NCBI GenBank assembly: GCA_900617975.1
Contig: UZAE01012771.1
Coordinates: 17,933-32,116, forward strand
DNA from: Rodentolepis nana
Lineage: Eukaryota; Platyhelminthes; Cestoda; Cyclophyllidea; Hymenolepididae
DNA length: 14,184 bases
Direction: 5' to 3'
Under the pieces are notes generated by a model. That model did no database searches. It was not told where the DNA came from and was given only the letters and a program-made list of their open reading frames with translations. Made by a program: the position numbers and the translations under genes. Positions 1 through 9,898 of the stretch are shown piece after piece (the first letter of the stretch is position 1; every line of letters begins with the position of its first letter).

Positions 1-181
1 GAAGAGAGGATTGAGATTTATAGAAAGAGACATGTAAACAACAACACACACATTCAATTGAAGAAGAAGAAGAAAAAGGGTGTCTGATCAGTAACGAGGA
101 TTAGGCTGTTTTCTACTTTGGTGAGGTGTGAACGGGCTGAAGGGAATGGAAGTAAGTCCATTGAGACAGTGATTGGATTAA
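1..181 (-). other. 3' UTR of the beta subunit gene (partial)
   Basis: Sequence downstream of the TAA at 184-182. No canonical AATAAA is seen on the minus strand before the window edge. A TATAAA variant lies at 22-17, so the poly(A) site is either there or outside the window. A purine-rich run (plus strand GAAGAAGAAGAAG at 61-73) is also present. Confidence 0.5.
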
Positions 182-2515
182 TTAGTCAAGCAGGATCTCG
201 AAATTGACCGGGTCGGTGTCAATATTTCTGGCACCGTGAAGAGTGCATTGGATTAGAATCATGACATGCCTCGTCACATTCTCAAATTGCATCGCCACCA
301 GCGGCGAAGTGTAGCCGTTTTGACCAAGGAATGGAAAGAATTGATTGTGGAATACGCCACTAGTAGAGGTGAAAATGTAGATAAATAAAAGTATAGCCAC
401 AGGATAAGTAAAGAAAATGAAAATAATTATATGCAATATAACATACATGCATATATTTACTGTGTTGAATGAAAACTATAATATAAACGTACTACACGTC
501 TAATCGATTGACTCGAGTTCAAAGTCCACTTTAATACACTCGATAATTTCAATTAGTGCCATCATTCAAAGTATAAGGTGTTGAAAATCTTCCAAAGATA
601 AGAATGGAATTCTTTCTGACGAAAAATCAAGCCTGTTTTCAATCAGTGGTAGTTCTTCTGTCACATGTATTTGACAAAAACTTCATTTTAACAATTAAAA
701 AGAATTATAATGTACCAAAATTTTGGTCGAACAGACACTATATTAGTGAAAATAGCGTAAAACGGAAAAAATGGGATATATATATATATATATATACATG
801 TGCATGAAAATAGATAGGATAATCAGAGTCAATCACGTGATATAGCAAGTTAGTGAAAGTCTTGATGTGAACTGCTAATTGCTCCATCAATGGCCCAGAA
901 TTGGTGCGTAGGAGCTAAGAAAGTCGGCTAAAGCAGGAGACGGGAGTACAAATCGAGCAGAAGAATGAGTTACAAGTTGAGTAGACTTTTCTTGAAGGCA
1001 ATAACTGGAAGTCGAGACAGGGGGGGAGAGGGAGGGGAGGGAGCACAATGCAAGAGCACACTAACAAAACGGAGCAAAAGAAAAAATATAAAAAAATCGA
1101 GAACGTGAGAAGTATCCATGCTTCCTGTTTCTTGAAATGTAAGAAATTCTATTATCGAAAAAAGGGCGAGCACACATCGTTGATCAAGATTCTCCAAGTG
1201 AAACTTTTGTAGCAACTTCAATTAAATGCCAAACACAAATCGTTGACAGAATAAATAAAAATAACACCATTCGAAAAGGCAGGAATTTTTAGTAATGCCT
1301 CAGGTTTTTAGAGTGAAGGAGGACACCTCATTTATTGAAATTCCTATCTATCAAGACCCATGTTTTTTACAGTTACTAAAAATGGTGATTTGGTTCTGGA
1401 AAAAAATATCAATACATTTCTATGTGAGAGGAGGGGGGGGGGGGAACTGGTTGGCCAAGTAAGAGTATCAATAATATTTAATAATAAATAAGCTACTATA
1501 TGCACAGATACAGGATGATAATTAGGAAATGTTGTGAAAATATGTGGGAATACGTTATTTAAACATACAATAAGAAATAATATTGAGACAGCAAAAGTAC
1601 TTAGGTAAAATAAAGACAGGGACTCACTATTCTGTATTATTCATCTCCTTGCTTGGATAGAATTTAACTGGTCCCATATTAACAGTATCCTCAGGATTCT
1701 ATAAAGATAAATTTTGGTTTAGACAAATATAACAAGTGCAGTTAAAAGGAAAAAACATTTAAATTGAGAAATATACCTGTCCATGACACGAAACAAAGGT
1801 ATGTGGGAATTCTGGATCAATAACATCTGGCATCCATCCGTATATCTAAAATTGGCGCATAAAGAATGGCGAGATTGACATAGATTAAGGTCAAAACAAT
1901 TAAAGCAGAAAACGAACTCGATTGAGCTTAAGAATGACACAAGGCTTGTCGTTCGGGTATCCGTAATTATTTTCTTTATTGCAAGGCCCAAGTGAGGTAA
2001 GATCGAAACGGCAAACCTTCTTAGGATCATTTGGATTCTTTCCATCTTGTGTGCAATTTGCGAACCCAGTTCCAGGTTTTTGGTTAACTTCCTCATAGTA
2101 GGCGAGTAGAGCATTAATATTATCAACATATTCGTAGTACACTTGCGGATCCTTTTTGGAATAGAAAATGAGCGTTTTTTCTTCGTCAATAATGGGACGA
2201 ACACCAAGACCTGGTTGGAATTTAAGAAGACTCTGCTGGCCAGTACGTAAGGGATACTGAGAGGGTACAATTAATTGGAGAAAAACGGTCATCATTGCCA
2301 TGAAAAATCCAAATAGGATTGCATAGAAAAGACAGAAGTAGATCAATATTTGGGCTAAAAAAAAGAGTTAGACCATCAATAGACAATAAACCCCATGAGG
2401 CGCATGTTCGACCAAATATTGATTTGTCCTTTTTGTCATAAATCCAAGTTGGACATCTACTAGGTGCTATGTATGAAAGAGTCGATAAATTATCGGAGAA
2501 ATCTTGCATTGACAT
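182..2515 (-). CDS. ATP1B: Na+/K+-ATPase beta subunit, complete, five coding exons
   Basis: Non-catalytic beta subunit of the plasma-membrane sodium/potassium pump. In this family it assembles with the alpha subunit, is needed for its folding and delivery to the membrane, and affects K+ affinity. Coding exons (minus strand): 2515-2392, 2354-1918, 1845-1777, 1698-1628 and 359-182, all with GT/AG introns (37, 72, 78 and 1,268 nt; phases 1, 0, 0, 2). They join into 292 codons ending in TAA. The start is the first ATG (2515) after an in-frame stop; a second ATG lies two codons on. Seen in the protein: a short cytoplasmic tail with FGRTCASW before the membrane, one transmembrane segment at about 42-70 (type II), then an ectodomain. 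The six cysteines that form the family's three disulfides are present (142, 156, 166, 180, 207, 272). So are KVCRF, the family signature GYPNDKPCVILKLNRIYGW, three N-glycosylation sites (N141, N230, N261) and a C-terminal GQNGYTSPLVAMQF block. Length and order fit the family (about 280-320 residues). Assignment to the H+/K+-ATPase beta subunit cannot be excluded, but that form is vertebrate. Confidence 0.95.
776..796. repeat. (AT)n microsatellite
   Basis: Uninterrupted AT dinucleotides, 21 nt, inside intron 4. Confidence 0.95.
1020..1041 (+). repeat. G-quadruplex-type tract
   Basis: G7, AGA, G3, A, G4, A, G3 on the plus strand: four G-runs of three or more with 1-3-nt loops, the canonical intramolecular quadruplex pattern. 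The gene is on the minus strand, so this is the template strand, and the pre-mRNA would carry the C-rich complement. Confidence 0.6.
1433..1444 (+). repeat. G12 homopolymer
   Basis: Twelve consecutive G on the plus strand (C12 in the pre-mRNA) within intron 4. Likely length-variable. Confidence 0.9.
2355..2391 (-). other. 37-nt micro-intron (intron 1 of the beta subunit gene)
   Basis: On the minus strand it runs from GTTTATTG to a pyrimidine run and TTTTTTTTAG. Removing it joins TGG-G to CC-CAA, restoring W-A-Q-I at the membrane boundary as the family requires. Reading through instead gives a family-unlike sequence. Introns this short near the 5' end of genes are a known habit of schistosomes. 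Confidence 0.9.
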
Positions 2516-2562
2516 GCTGATGATGGATGTCAAACAAAATAGGGATTAGCCTAAAATTTGTA
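2516..2562 (-). promoter_or_regulatory. 5' UTR and upstream splice acceptor (cis intron or spliced-leader site)
   Basis: On the minus strand, a TTTCTACAAATTTTAG acceptor-like stretch ends at 2551, followed by 35 nt to the start ATG at 2515. An in-frame stop sits in this leader. The AG could close a 5' UTR intron or receive a trans-spliced leader, since flatworms use both. Sequence alone cannot tell, and no promoter element is convincing upstream. Confidence 0.45.
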
Positions 2563-3887
2563 GAAATATAACAAATTAAATTAAAAAGAGTGACATATAT
2601 CGTGAATATTTTTTCTTAAAATATTTTTTAAAAGCATAAACCGCGAAGTTACCTCTTTTTGAAGATGCACAGCCCAAAGTAGTTACTTGATCAAGCCTTA
2701 TTTAATCAAATCGTGCTCCAAGCTAATGTCGTAAGTGGCCATTTAACAGATACATTTTAACAAATTATTGATAAATTCTAAACATATATTCAAATTTTTT
2801 AACTAACTTAAGTTACTTTACTTTAAAAACAGCAAGCCAATGTCATGTATTTTATTTTATTTTCTCGTTACTTTGAAACACTGAGTTTTAGGATATTTTT
2901 ATCATTATTCAAATTCGGTTAGCTTAATCAGTAATTATACGTAGAAAAAACGGATTATTATTTTGTGAAATTAACAGTTTGATAAAGTTTATGGTATATA
3001 CAAAACCTAGTGGCCTTATACTATGCATATTATTTATATATTGACTCTTATTGATATCGGTTATAACCATGGTTGTAAAACTTTGGTTAGAAAGGACACA
3101 TTGTAATTTTTGTCAATATATCTTCATAAGTGTAAATATTAACTAATAATACCTCTCAAGTTTCTACCTATACTTATACTCGTTCGTATTTAAAGATATT
3201 GTTATTTATATTAAAATTGCTCCTAATAGCTTTTTCATATTCACGAGTAAGCTTGACTTATTTTGTTTTTCTATATAAGCATGTCTGTTTTATGTCTTTG
3301 CTTAAGTACATCTGTTATTTCTTTGCTACTACTTTCTACAGAAACGCCTTTTGCTATAAATATTTCTAACTTACCGCACAGTATCCTTACTTAGTTTAGC
3401 ACACAGTCCATTGTATTATGACCGAGCGCGCTGTCTGTCGTACTAATCTAGATTGCCACCCTGACATTTGTCTTAGCCATAAATAAAATTCATCTTTTGA
3501 GAACAGGAATGACCTTCAAGTTTAGCTTGTTAGTTTTAATAAGCACTTTTTCTTCGCAACTTCCGCAGCTTGACCTCATATTCACCAAGCAATCCAGTGT
3601 ATTTGCAGTCTTTCTTCTTACCAGATATTTTACTTACTTATCTTGGGTTGTATATCTTGTGCGATCCAAGTTGCACAACGCCACAACTGGAAGCATTCAA
3701 TTCACACACGCTCAGTTAAATGACTTAAACTGGAAAATTTGTAGTTTTATTGGGATTCACATTAAATTTCTGGCTAATATTTAAGGGCTGTGAATTTACT
3801 GAAATCTTTACGATTTGTGTTTCATTTGTGGAATACCGAATGGAGATTCGCAATCGCCTCTTTTACGATAGCTCGAACATCACTTCT
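2563..3887. other. Upstream intergenic DNA, nothing recognised
   Basis: AT-rich sequence with no recognisable domain. A 95-codon open frame at 3497-3784 (plus) has no motif or homologue I recognise and no coding signature. An ATAAATAAAATTC stretch near 3480 resembles a poly(A) signal but has no gene attached. Confidence 0.5.
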
Positions 3888-3938
3888 GTTGTATGAGTAT
3901 GCGTTGCATCCCGCGGAAGTAAGTCTATCGCTCACCCC
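3888..3938 (-). mobile_element. Family A SINE-like element, old fragment (copy 1)
   Basis: Matches the family's 5' end on the minus strand: it begins GGGGTGAGCGATAGACTTAC at 3938 and later has ATGCAACGCATACTCATAC. The middle, including the P1 3' strand of the ribozyme, is deleted or heavily changed. Similarity may extend left to about 3826 (GTGGAATA), but that part is uncertain. The oldest-looking copy in the window. Confidence 0.7.
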
Positions 3939-5780
3939 ATCAAGCTAAAAGATAAAGCATTGTAAATTTAAATTCCTACTTTTAGTCAGATTCATTTAAT
4001 ATGTAATTTAAATTTGAATATTTTTACTACAAACAGAACCACATGTAATTATCCGGTTATATCTAACGTTCACTATTCTGGACAAAAATAATAATGAACA
4101 TCTATCGATTGAATAAGATTGGTGATTGCTATTGCACTAGCAGTAATATCCGGTTAAAATGAGCACTGTTTTACTTCTTTATCTTAAACAATAAGAACAT
4201 GAAAATTTTTAAAAGAAAGGCTTTTCTTTGTACTTCAATATAAGATTGAAAGGCATCCTTAAAAATGCCTTTAGATAGCAAAGCACTATGTTAACGACTA
4301 TTCCATTGCTTATAATTAATAAATCGACGGCTCTTTTTCTTTTAAACAAGTTGCCATCTTGTGAATATTTGTAAACTTGAAAAATAGTGCTTTGATAACT
4401 GTGCCCTGGTTTAGAAAATTTCCCATTCGAATTTTCATAAATAGCGCAAAATATGGAATACAATTCTTTCTTCTTTCCTTAAAAGAAATCATTTGTTTTA
4501 TTATGAGAGTGAATTAAGTCAACAGACTTTAGTGTCACAGTATTCAATTCTACTAAATGCAATTTTGAATTTTAGCATATTCTTGTACTTTACCTTATGC
4601 TTTACTTTACCTTATGGTCGAATTACAATATCTGTCTATTAAATTATTGCTTCGTATAAAATTTAAAATCATGAAAATTAAAAAGGTAAATAGCCGTTAA
4701 ATAATATTAAGACGGTTTAGTCGATTTCGGCCCAACTCTTGATTGAAATCAACCAATTAATTTTTTCATAGTTTTTTTATTTTTAATAATTTGGTACATC
4801 TCGAATTTTTCGATTAAGAACATTTATAAGAATTGATGTTTCTGTTAGCGGGTCGAAAAACTTAACATTGATATTTCTTTTACTTGAATACTGCAGGTCC
4901 AATACTTACCACACTTTATTACCAACATAATCGCATATAACTTTAGTTCAAAGGCTCCACTTTCCTCTCGGTTTCCTCTTATTTGCTCCAGGAATTTCGA
5001 TTAGATGAAATTCAACTACATTCCAGTAAAATCGAAGTTTTAATCCCTAATGTGTGACTGCTTACTTTGAGTCGACTGTAGAAGTATCATAATGAAGATT
5101 AGAATTTTATGGACTAACAAGATCAGTCAGTTTAAATGGAAAATATTCCATAAAAATGCAAAAATCTCGAAAAACATAATAAAATCATCATTCTTGGCTA
5201 ATTAAGTGATTGGGTGAAAATTTATCCATTTCAATCCTCTAAATACGGTACATTAGTTTTAGTTACCATTTAATTGAGTCGAAAGTGTAATATTACATTT
5301 TGCGAACAACAAAATACTATAAGTTTCACGTACAGATATCCAAATATTTGAGCTAATAAATGGTTACTTTTAGCTCAATTCTATTGAAACAACACTTATT
5401 TTCGAAAATGCTACTACAAATTCGTTAAAATGTTATAAAACTTAACTTCTCTGTTTTAAGTGGATATTGCGTTCATGTGTAAGCAGAAACAGTATCCAAG
5501 CCAATGCGTAGTGAAGAGATTACAACGTTAACCCAGTTAGCGTCTCACCATGGGAATTTGTTAGTCCATCGAATAGGAATAGAGAAAAATGGGAAAATTC
5601 TTTTCTTTTGTTTGCTATATAAAAAAAACATTTCGAAAAATTAGACAAATTATCTGCATTGGAGAAGATGAAGCTTATGCCAGCAAGGTTGCTATCTCAC
5701 ACCCCAGAGTAGTTGGAATAAACTAGATGTGGGTCAATATGAAGAGCTTAGACAGCATTCACGACTAACCTTGTTATTCA
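3939..5780. other. Intergenic DNA, nothing recognised
   Basis: AT-rich, with no supported gene or named repeat. Only a 14-bp direct duplication (TACTTTACCTTATG at 4586-4599 and 4603-4616) stands out. Its right end, ACCTTGTTATTCA at 5768-5780, is the left target-site duplication of the next element. Confidence 0.5.
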
Positions 5781-5854
5781 GGGGTGTGCGATAGACTTAC
5801 CTCCACGTGGTGCACCCTGGGCAACGTATACTCATACGGCAATAAAGTCTATCG
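5781..5854 (+). ncRNA. HDV-like self-cleaving ribozyme, best-preserved copy
   Basis: Fold traced by hand. P1: 5781-5787 (GGGGTGT) pairs with 5812-5818 (GCACCCT), 7 pairs including G1-U at the cleavage site. J1/2: 5788. P2: 5789-5798 (CGATAGACTT) with 5845-5854 (AAGTCTATCG), 10 perfect pairs. P3: 5799-5801 (ACC) with 5809-5811 (GGT). L3: TCCACGT, whose CC can pair with GG at 5819-5820 as P1.1. P4: 5825-5829 (CGTAT) with 5834-5838 (ATACG), loop ACTC. J4/2: GCAATA, candidate catalytic C at 5840. The strand order is that of the HDV ribozyme class. Predicted cleavage falls between 5780 and 5781, exactly the element boundary given by the target duplication. Known members of the class sit at the 5' ends of R2- and RTE-type retrotransposons. 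Activity is not proven here. Confidence 0.82.
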
Positions 5855-6113
5855 AACCGGCAGTTGACTTCTCACTTCAAACTATCATGACCCCACTGTA
5901 TGTCATATTCGACTACTTCCACAGTACTCAGCTTACTTTTTCTCTGCCTTTGTGTCTGTCTCTTTTACATCTTTAAACCACTCTTCCATTCCTCCCTATC
6001 GACTTTTTTCACTTTAATGTTCCTCCTCCCCTCTATGAAGCCCGTAGTCAACTAAAGGGCTAATGATACCTATCAAAACGCCTGCCATTTGACATAAATA
6101 AATAAATACAAAT
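5781..6113 (+). mobile_element. Family A SINE-like retroposon, full length (copy 2, reference copy)
   Basis: A 333-bp element bounded by a perfect 13-bp target-site duplication, ACCTTGTTATTCA (5768-5780 and 6114-6126). It starts GGGGTGTGCGATAGACTTAC, runs through a pyrimidine-rich middle (TCTCTGCCTTTGTGTCTGTC), and ends GGGCTAATGATACC...CGCCTGCCATTTG with an (AAAT)n-like tail. A-rich tail, long duplication, no terminal inverted repeats and no ORF indicate LINE-driven retroposition of a non-autonomous element. I see no convincing tRNA, 5S or 7SL head. The 5' 74 nt fold as an HDV-like ribozyme. The parent could be an RTE-type LINE, judging by the tail (inference). Confidence 0.88.
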
Positions 6114-6351
6114 ACCTTGTTATTCAAGTTCATCTCATGAAACAATTGATTCTTTAGGATGAAGGAACTTAACACAAAATCAAGGCAAGGTGTCAAGAGC
6201 TAATGAAGCCTCAATTATAAATTAACTAATTTAGGTAATATGATTAGTCTGATAGGAGAATTGAGGTCACATCAAAAGATTGGACTTTCTAGCAAACTAA
6301 TTTTGATCGTCCAATCAAGTCACTTCAATATAACTCATGCAATGACACCCA

Positions 6352-6366
6352 CCCACACACACACAC

Positions 6367-6415
<49 letters not shown>
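6352..6415. repeat. (AC)n microsatellite
   Basis: About 30 AC/CA units with one G interruption at 6371. It lies in the spacer between two inverted family A copies. The histidine/threonine-alternating frame read through it is an artefact. Confidence 0.95.
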
Positions 6416-6417
<2 letters not shown>

Positions 6418-6576
6418 AGAAGAAAACACCGAATTTTAAGTAATGTTTAACCACCCGATCGAATGACTACCATTTTAGATGACCAGCTAACACGAATTAA
6501 GCTTACTTGATTTAACCCGTTTTATTGAATTGTGACTGAGTAATAATGATTCTAGTTATAAGATAAATTATGCAAA

Positions 6577-6882
6577 AAAATATTTATTTATTACAAATGG
6601 CAGGCGTTTTGATAGTTATTATTAGCCTTTAGCTGACTTCGGGCTTCAGAGAGGGGAGGAACATCAAAGTGTGACAAATACGAGAAAGGGAACAGAAGAG
6701 ACGGACAGACACAAATGCCGAGAAAAGGTAAGATGAGTACGGTGAAAGTGGTGGAATATGACATAAAGTGGGGTCATGGTAGTTTGAAGTGAGAAGTCAA
6801 CTGCCAGTTAATAGACTCTTTTGCCTTATGAGTATACGTTGCCCAGGGTGCATCACGTGGAGGTAAGTCTATCGCGCACCCC
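6577..6882 (-). mobile_element. Family A SINE-like retroposon, full length (copy 3)
   Basis: Reverse orientation: the A-rich tail appears as TATTTATTTATTACAAATGG on the left, and the 5' end GGGGTGCGCGATAG is at 6882 on the right. It is flanked by a perfect 11-bp target-site duplication, AATTATGCAAA (6566-6576 and 6883-6893), so both ends are intact at about 306 bp. It differs from copy 2 by scattered substitutions and small deletions. Confidence 0.87.
6809..6882 (-). ncRNA. HDV-like ribozyme, slightly decayed (copy 3)
   Basis: P1 GGGGTGC/GCACCCT is complete (7 pairs, first one G-U). P2 keeps about 8 pairs plus wobble (AGTCTAT side intact). P3 is ACC/GAT with one C-A mismatch, and P4 has one C-A mismatch (CGTAT/ATAAG). 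J4/2 GGCAAAAG keeps the candidate catalytic C. It may be weakly active or inactive because of P3. Confidence 0.65.
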
Positions 6883-7152
6883 AATTATGCAAACATATGT
6901 AATGAGAAGTTAAAATTGAATTATTGGGTCATCATATTTTACTAAATTGAATTGTCATTAAGCCTGTACCTCAATTAACGATATCAGTGAGTTCAAAACA
7001 CTTCTAAAAATGTGTTCTCCATTTAGGTTAGCCATGCTTTTATATCTAAAAGTATAAAATTAAATAATTATTTTTAATTTTAAAATTAAATTTATTTGAC
7101 AATATTTTTATCCTAAACATCGCTCATGGCCTCTACAATGACGTCCTGAATG

Positions 7153-7454
7153 TGTAGCGGATTGCTACCTTAGTAAAGCCTGACTGAGTCAGAAATCTCT
7201 ATGGCAGATCCTCCTACATCTAGCTAGACTCCTAGAACCAGCTAAGCTATCGCCCAGATATGAAAGGAAACAGACGTGTAGCATGGAGCACGTTTATTCA
7301 GTACGAGTATTGCAGGATAAAGTGTACACGCAGGAAGCTTAATCATGATCAGGATGGCGGATTAGGTTAAACAAACAGTGTTAATGATTGGTCACTGTTT
7401 GTACGGTCGCACCTCCCAATCCTGGCGCGCAAGCATGCGATGACGTGTCCCACA
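7153..7454 (-). mobile_element. Solo LTR of a retrotransposon (LTR family, copy A)
   Basis: On the minus strand it runs TGTGGGACACGTC to CAATCCGCTACA, about 302 bp with TG/CA ends. AATAAA (7298-7293) lies about two thirds of the way in, as in LTRs that carry their own poly(A) signal. It aligns with the LTR at 12213-12547 over blocks such as GTTTGTTTAACCTAA, CTGATCATG, ACTGAATAAAC and CAGTCAGGCTTTACTA. No clean 4-6-bp target duplication is visible and no gag-pol sequence adjoins it, so it is a solo LTR or a remnant. The superfamily is undetermined; the ends would suit a Ty3/gypsy-type element. Confidence 0.75.
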
Positions 7455-9099
7455 ATTGTCAGAAAAAAAGAATTTTATCCAAGTGAGGCATTTTAGAACT
7501 GTAAATAACCTGCAAATTATCTTTTGTCTTCGGAGTATTATGATTGTTTAAATCTCTTCATTATACGCCAGATTACTCAAAGTCTGGCTCATACACCCCT
7601 AAGAAATAAAGCGAGTATTCAAATTTATACAAAACCAATTATAAGTTTTGCTCTGTTTACTACTATTTGCTACGCGATTTAAGTGTTAGAGTATCACTAG
7701 AATTTAATTTCTATTTAAAGTTAATTTAATTAAGTAAATTTAAATTTTGTCTAGACTAATAGCTGCATTTCAAGTTCCTGTGGGTAAAGTAAAGGCGCGC
7801 AGAACGCAGCATACACTGCGAACATGTTTCAGACGAATGATTTAATATTACTATCCACCAAATATTCCCCTTTTGCTTTCTGATAAAAAAAATTAAACTT
7901 TGAATTTTAAAATTTAAAGTTTCCGCACTTTCGTGAACGTCTGAGTGAACATGCAACTTCTTCGTTCACCCTTGTGGTAGTGCTATGCACTGCCCAATTT
8001 CCCTGAGATGAATAACTGCTTAAAGACTTTATTAAGTTGAATCGAAATTCCCCCTTTAATATGTAAAATATTTAATCCGTATTTGTTACTTAAGACGATT
8101 GAAATATTCCTAAACGCAATAAAACGCATTCTGAAATAAAAGCAAACGTGTTTTTCAAAAGCATTTATAACCTGTCAGTTGGAATTTACAATTATTTAGG
8201 TAACGGATTAACGATCAAGGATAGTAATATAACAGAGAATTTTATTGCATACATAAATTGCAATAATTCAGTGTAGAATACTTTTAAAATATTTAATAAG
8301 TAAAATAATACTATATATATAGTCATTTCAAGCTGGATGTTTGATTATCTTTGCTGTAAGGTGTTAACTAAGGTGCAAATGGTGTCAATTAATTAACGAT
8401 TAACTCCCCTTAAAACACTTAGATACCAATTTCGTAAGTCTTCCATCTCCCGGTTGCCATAGCGCATGCCTCGCCATAGTTCCAGCGTAAAAAAATCTAC
8501 ACTAACTGGGTATGGATGTCTACTTATGTTGAGTCCAATGTACACTTAGGTAAATAGGCTTACGAAGTAATTGGATTGAATAAGACCACATCAAACTGTC
8601 CCACATAGTCATTGGTGGGAAATTGTCTAAGGACATCTCAGATATTGTCCAATCAAATTAGGATCTGATAGTAAGAATTAACAAAAAAATATCAGCCATC
8701 ATATACACCTATTTATAAAATCTGTTTTAAAGCGCGAACAGTTTTCTCCATTCGTCATATTTCAATTATTATTGATTTCCTTCATAGAGGCAATAAGTAA
8801 AAATCAGCTTTACAATATTTAGCTGGAGGTAGAAATTATTACGGGAAAGGCCGATTGATTTCTTTAAATTTGTTAATTTCTGCTCAAAGGCTGTTCAGTA
8901 ACTAAGAGGGTTGAATAGAAGACCCCTAACTGCAAACCATTAGAAAAGCTTTAGCTAATAATAATTTGGCAAGTACTTATTTTATTTCATTTTGGCAACG
9001 CGAATACATAACGTTTAACTAAGGCGAAGGTAGCAATAGTGAAAGCGTGTCTGACGTCATTTTATTCTTAGACGCACGTTGTACATCTGCTTTGTGTTC
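7455..9099. other. Intergenic DNA between the LTR and copy 4, nothing recognised
   Basis: AT-rich, no supported gene. A short minus-strand frame at 7756-7956 and a patch near 8440-8680 with more mixed composition were inspected without recognising a family. Confidence 0.5.
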
Positions 9100-9233
9100 T
9101 AACATTTCAGACTTACCTCCACATGGTGCATCCTGGGCAACGTATACTCATACGACAAAAAAGTCTATTGACTGGCAGTTGAGTTCTGACTTCAAACTAC
9201 CATGACCCCACCGAATGTCATATTCGAATTTTT

Positions 9234-9476
9234 CACAGTACTCACCTCACCTTTTTTCTACCTTTGTGTCACTTCACAGTACTCACCTCACCTTTCATCT
9301 ACCTTTGTGTCTTACACAGTACTCATCTTACCTTTTTCTCTACCTTTGTGTCTGTACACAGTACTCACCTCACCTTTTTTCTACCTTTGTGTCTGTGCTG
9401 TACTCACCTTACCTTTTTCTCTACCTTTGTGTCTGTCCATAGTACTCACCTCACCTTTTTTCTACCTTTGTGTCTA
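9234..9476 (+). repeat. 40-bp minisatellite inside copy 4, six units
   Basis: Six tandem units built on CACAGTACTCACCTCACC and TTTTTTCTACCTTTGTGTCTG. GTACTC recurs at spacings of 39-42 bp. Other family A copies carry a single unit, so the array arose by expansion within this copy. The long overlapping frames across it encode repeated threonine/leucine/phenylalanine-rich runs and are not genes. Confidence 0.9.
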
Positions 9477-9598
9477 TCTACTTTTCATCTTTGAAAGACT
9501 CTTCTGTCCCCCCTCCCCTTTGTCCACTTTTTTCACTTTGATGTTCCTTCCCCTTTGTGAAGCCAGAAGTCAACTAAAGGGCTAAAGATAACTATCAT

Positions 9599-9898
9599 TT
9601 ATTTATTTATATCAAATGGCAGGCGTTTTGATAGTTGTCATTAGCCCTTTAGTCGGCTTCAGGCTTCACAAAGGGGAAGGAATATCAAAGTGAAAAAAGT
9701 CGAGGGAGGGGGTACAGAAGAGTGTTTCAAAGATGTAAAAGAGACAGACAGATACAAAGGTAGAAAAAAGGTGAGGCGAGCACTGCGAAAGGAGTCGAAT
9801 ATGGCATAGAGTGGGGTTCATGGTAGTTTGAAGTCAGAAGACAACTTCCAGTTAATAGACCTTTTTGCCGTGTGAGTATACGTTGCTCAGGGTGCACC
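9599..9898 (-). mobile_element. Family A SINE-like retroposon nested in copy 4 (copy 5)
   Basis: Tail on the left (TTATTTATTTATATCAAATGG) and a truncated 5' end GTGGTGCACCCTGAGC at 9898. It interrupts copy 4 with the duplicated target ACTATCAT (9591-9598 and 9899-9906). The 5' truncation removes P1, P2 and most of P3/L3, so it has no ribozyme. It is younger than copy 4 by nesting. Confidence 0.85.

Larger units (their letters stand above)
360..1627 (-). other. Intron 4 of the beta subunit gene (1,268 nt)
   Basis: The only long intron, separating the phase-2 exons that share the Tyr234 codon (TA at 1629-1628, T at 359). Its donor is GTGAGTCC and its acceptor CCTCTACTAG. It holds a TA microsatellite, a G-rich tract and a G12 run, listed separately. 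Short open frames inside it (for example 604-807 plus and 970-1221 minus) show no family features. Confidence 0.9.

Noticed and set aside
505..535. tRNA B-box-like GAGTTCAAAGTCC
   Set aside because: No surrounding cloverleaf can be built.
1719..2270. 183-codon minus-strand ORF overlapping the ATPase exons
   Set aside because: Wrong frame relative to the conserved beta-subunit exons, and it crosses two introns.
2355..2515. Reading exon 1 straight through the 37-nt intron
   Set aside because: It destroys the conserved SWAQIL and transmembrane start that splicing restores.
3497..3784. 95-codon plus-strand ORF
   Set aside because: No recognised family, no splice or transcript context, hydrophobic AT-driven composition. 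Likely chance.
5781..5880. tRNA-derived SINE head or hammerhead ribozyme
   Set aside because: No adequate A and B boxes in the right order, and no CTGATGA/GAAA hammerhead core on either strand. The inverted segments fit the HDV-like double pseudoknot instead.
6240..6443. 67-codon ORF with alternating Thr-His
   Set aside because: Translation of the AC microsatellite.
9202..9585. 127-codon plus-strand ORF and two overlapping ORFs
   Set aside because: They are readings of the 40-bp minisatellite inside a retroposon. Three frames stay open because the unit lacks stops.
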